Origin: RYN-122 sp963761655
GTDB lineage: Bacteria; Actinomycetota; Actinomycetes; Mycobacteriales; SCTD01
Length of the DNA: 64,000 nucleotides
Reading direction: 5' to 3'
Assembly (NCBI GenBank): GCA_963761655.1
Contig: CAVXHI010000008.1
Location: 62,001-126,000 of the forward strand
Below the pieces are notes generated by a model. It had not been told where the DNA came from. It did no database searches and saw only the letters and a list, made by a program, of their open reading frames with translations. Of the stretch, positions 62,437-64,000 are shown one piece after another; positions within the stretch are counted from its first letter, which is position 1, and each line of letters starts with the position of its first letter. The position numbers were made by a program, and so were the translations under genes.

Positions 62437-64000
62437 ATGCATCCGACACCGCAACGCCGCCGCCAGCAGTGGCTCGACCTCACCGGCACCTGGGGCTTCG
62501 CGTACGACGACGACGACGCCGGCCTTGTGCAGGGCTGGCAGTCGCAGGAGCACAGGTTCGGCAGCACGATCACGGTGCCGTTCCCACCGGAGTCGTCGGC
62601 CTCGGGGATCGGCGACGCCGGCTTTCACCCTGTGGTCTGGTACCGGCGGACTCTCCGCCTCGCAGACCTCCCGGGCTGGTCTGCCGGTCAACGGGTGCGC
62701 CTGCACTTCGGTGCGGTGGACCACAGCGCGCACGTCTGGGTGAACGGGCAGCTCATCGGCACACACGAGGGCGGGCACACGTCCTTCGTCCTTGACGTGA
62801 CTCCGGCGCTGCGCGGCCAGGACGAGCAGGTGCTCGTGGTCCGAGCCTTCGACTCGCCGACGGACCTGAGCCAACCGCGGGGAAAGCAGTACTGGGAGGC
62901 CGAGCCGGGCCGGGTCTGGTACCACCGCACGACTGGCATCTGGCAGCAGGTCTGGGCCGAGGTCGTCGGCGACCGGTTCCTGGCCGTTGTGGATTGGACG
63001 AGCGACGTCTCCCGGGGCCTCGTGGGGGTCGAGGCGACGCTGGACGGTGAGCCGCGCGGGGCGCTGTCGCTGCGCGTGCGGTTGTCCCTGCGTGGCCGGG
63101 TGTTGTCAGACGATGTCTATGGCGTCACCGGGAGGCAGACCCGCCGGGAGATCGGGCTGCCCCCGTTCTTCCTCAACAGCGCTCGGCGGGAGCTCCTGTG
63201 GTCCCCGGCGCACCCGAACCTGCTCGACGCCGAGCTGGTCCTTCAGGACGCCTCGGGGGACGTGCTCGACCGTCTTCACAGCTACGTCGGTGTGCGTTCC
63301 GTCGAGGCCGCCGACGACTTCCTGCTGCTCAACGGCATGCCGGAGTACCTGCGCATGGTCCTGTCGCAGGGCTACTGGCCGCAGTCCCACCTCGCGGCCC
63401 CGTCCGCGGAGGCACTGACCCGCGAGGTGGCGTTGGTCAAGCAGCTCGGCTTCAACGGCGTGCGCGTGCACCAGAAGATCGAGGACCCGCGCTTCCTGTA
63501 CGAATGCGACCGGCAGGGGGTGCTGGTGTGGGCCGAGATGCCGAGCGCCTACGCGTTCGACGCGACGGCTGTCCGACGCACGACGGCGGAGTGGATGGAG
63601 GCCGTGCGTCGTGACATCAGCTGCCCGAGCATCGTGGCCTGGGTCCCGTTCAACGAGAGCTGGGGCGTGCCGCACGTGGCGACCTCGGCGGCGCAGGAGC
63701 ACCTGGTCCGCGGCCTGTACTCGCTCACGCGCGCGGTGGACCCCTCCCGGCCCGTGATCGGCAACGACGGTTGGGAGCATGTGCAGGCTGACATCTGGGG
63801 TGTGCACGACTACGGGCTCACCGGGGCAGAGCTGTCCGGCCGGTGGGGCTCGGACGCCCTGCGTGAGCAGTCGCTAGCTGGGCGGCCGCTGTACCCCCGC
63901 GTCACCCTGGACGCCGCTGCTCGCAGCGGTCAGCCGGTCGTCATCACGGAGATGGGCGGCATCTCCTACCACGCGGACCCTGAGCACGTCTGGCACGGCT
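62437..64000 (+). CDS. Glycoside hydrolase family 2 (beta-galactosidase/glucuronidase-like), partial
   Basis: 521 codons visible, open at the right edge. Sugar-binding jelly roll (WLDLTGTWGFAYDDDD, FGSTITVPFPPESSASGIGD, VVWYRRTLRL, HFGAVDHSAHVWVNGQLIGTHEGGHTSFVLDVT), an Ig-like middle domain, then the TIM barrel with acid/base Glu in WVPFNESWG and nucleophile Glu in VVITEMGGISYH. No signal peptide, so probably cytosolic. ATG 62437. Substrate not determined. Likely repressed by the divergent TetR protein until a glycoside-derived inducer appears. Confidence 0.88.
   Translation, partial: MHPTPQRRRQQWLDLTGTWGFAYDDDDAGLVQGWQSQEHRFGSTITVPFPPESSASGIGDAGFHPVVWYRRTLRLADLPGWSAGQRVRLHFGAVDHSAHVWVNGQLIGTHEGGHTSFVLDVTPALRGQDEQVLVVRAFDSPTDLSQPRGKQYWEAEPGRVWYHRTTGIWQQVWAEVVGDRFLAVVDWTSDVSRGLVGVEATLDGEPRGALSLRVRLSLRGRVLSDDVYGVTGRQTRREIGLPPFFLNSARRELLWSPAHPNLLDAELVLQDASGDVLDRLHSYVGVRSVEAADDFLLLNGMPEYLRMVLSQGYWPQSHLAAPSAEALTREVALVKQLGFNGVRVHQKIEDPRFLYECDRQGVLVWAEMPSAYAFDATAVRRTTAEWMEAVRRDISCPSIVAWVPFNESWGVPHVATSAAQEHLVRGLYSLTRAVDPSRPVIGNDGWEHVQADIWGVHDYGLTGAELSGRWGSDALREQSLAGRPLYPRVTLDAAARSGQPVVITEMGGISYHADPEHVWHG

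Noticed and set aside
61494..64000. Right-hand attachment site of the tRNA-Ala element
   Set aside because: No copy of the tRNA-Ala 3' end was found to the right edge; the end must lie beyond the window or be too short to see.

Overview
High-GC actinobacterial chromosome. Codons end almost always in G or C, and the conserved core is the actinomycete order tig-clpP1-clpP2-clpX-valS-folC-ndk-mreBCD-mrdA-rodA-radical SAM-DUF2344-rne-rplU-rpmA-obgE-proB-proA-nadD-LCP-rsfS. An LCP/LytR_C protein, two ClpPs and many GTG starts agree with this. I cannot name the genus.

Positions 1 to about 19,598 are the right part of an integrated mobilizable element. It ends at the 3' end of a tRNA-Gly(TCC) gene, with a tyrosine integrase, a relaxase and a MobC-like protein next to that end. 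Its cargo is a stack of defence-type modules: the end of a vapB and vapC; a pentapeptide-repeat membrane protein; a three-gene operon of SNF2 helicase-DUF3883, DUF1156 DNA methyltransferase and DUF499 ATPase; a convergent operon that looks like Pycsar (class III nucleotide cyclase plus a PycTM-like membrane effector) with an E2-like protein between them and a small membrane protein first; and a divergent XRE-ImmA/IrrE regulator. The left end of the element lies outside the window.

The SNF2 and methyltransferase genes are cut by at least 34 single-base frame changes between 3,467 and 7,978, nearly all of them +1. Restoring the frame gives complete family motifs and full-length proteins, and the neighbouring DUF499 gene is clean. 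The relaxase, integrase and two toxin genes carry milder versions. This is either a local consensus error or a real, very unusual decay pattern.

Positions 19,690 to 58,478 are the core genome: protein quality control (tig, clpP1, clpP2, clpX), translation (valS, rplU, rpmA, rsfS, obgE), cell-wall elongation (mreBCD, mrdA, rodA), folate, proline and NAD synthesis, RNase E/G, MscL, an HD-GYP protein and a MoxR/VWA pair. Two intergenic repeat clusters are present: a 120-bp direct repeat at a 200-bp period between tig and clpP1, and five 53-bp hairpin units after rne. A secreted Ig-like protein gene on the minus strand interrupts the usual rne-rplU order.

A second tyrosine integrase lies just after tRNA-Ala(GGC) at 58.5 kb. 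It is followed by a DUF1778/GNAT toxin-antitoxin pair, an RHH antitoxin with a frameshifted toxin, and a TetR gene divergent from a glycoside hydrolase family 2 gene that runs off the right edge. Many genes here appear leaderless: a TAnnnT -10 hexamer sits 6-8 nt before the start codon.
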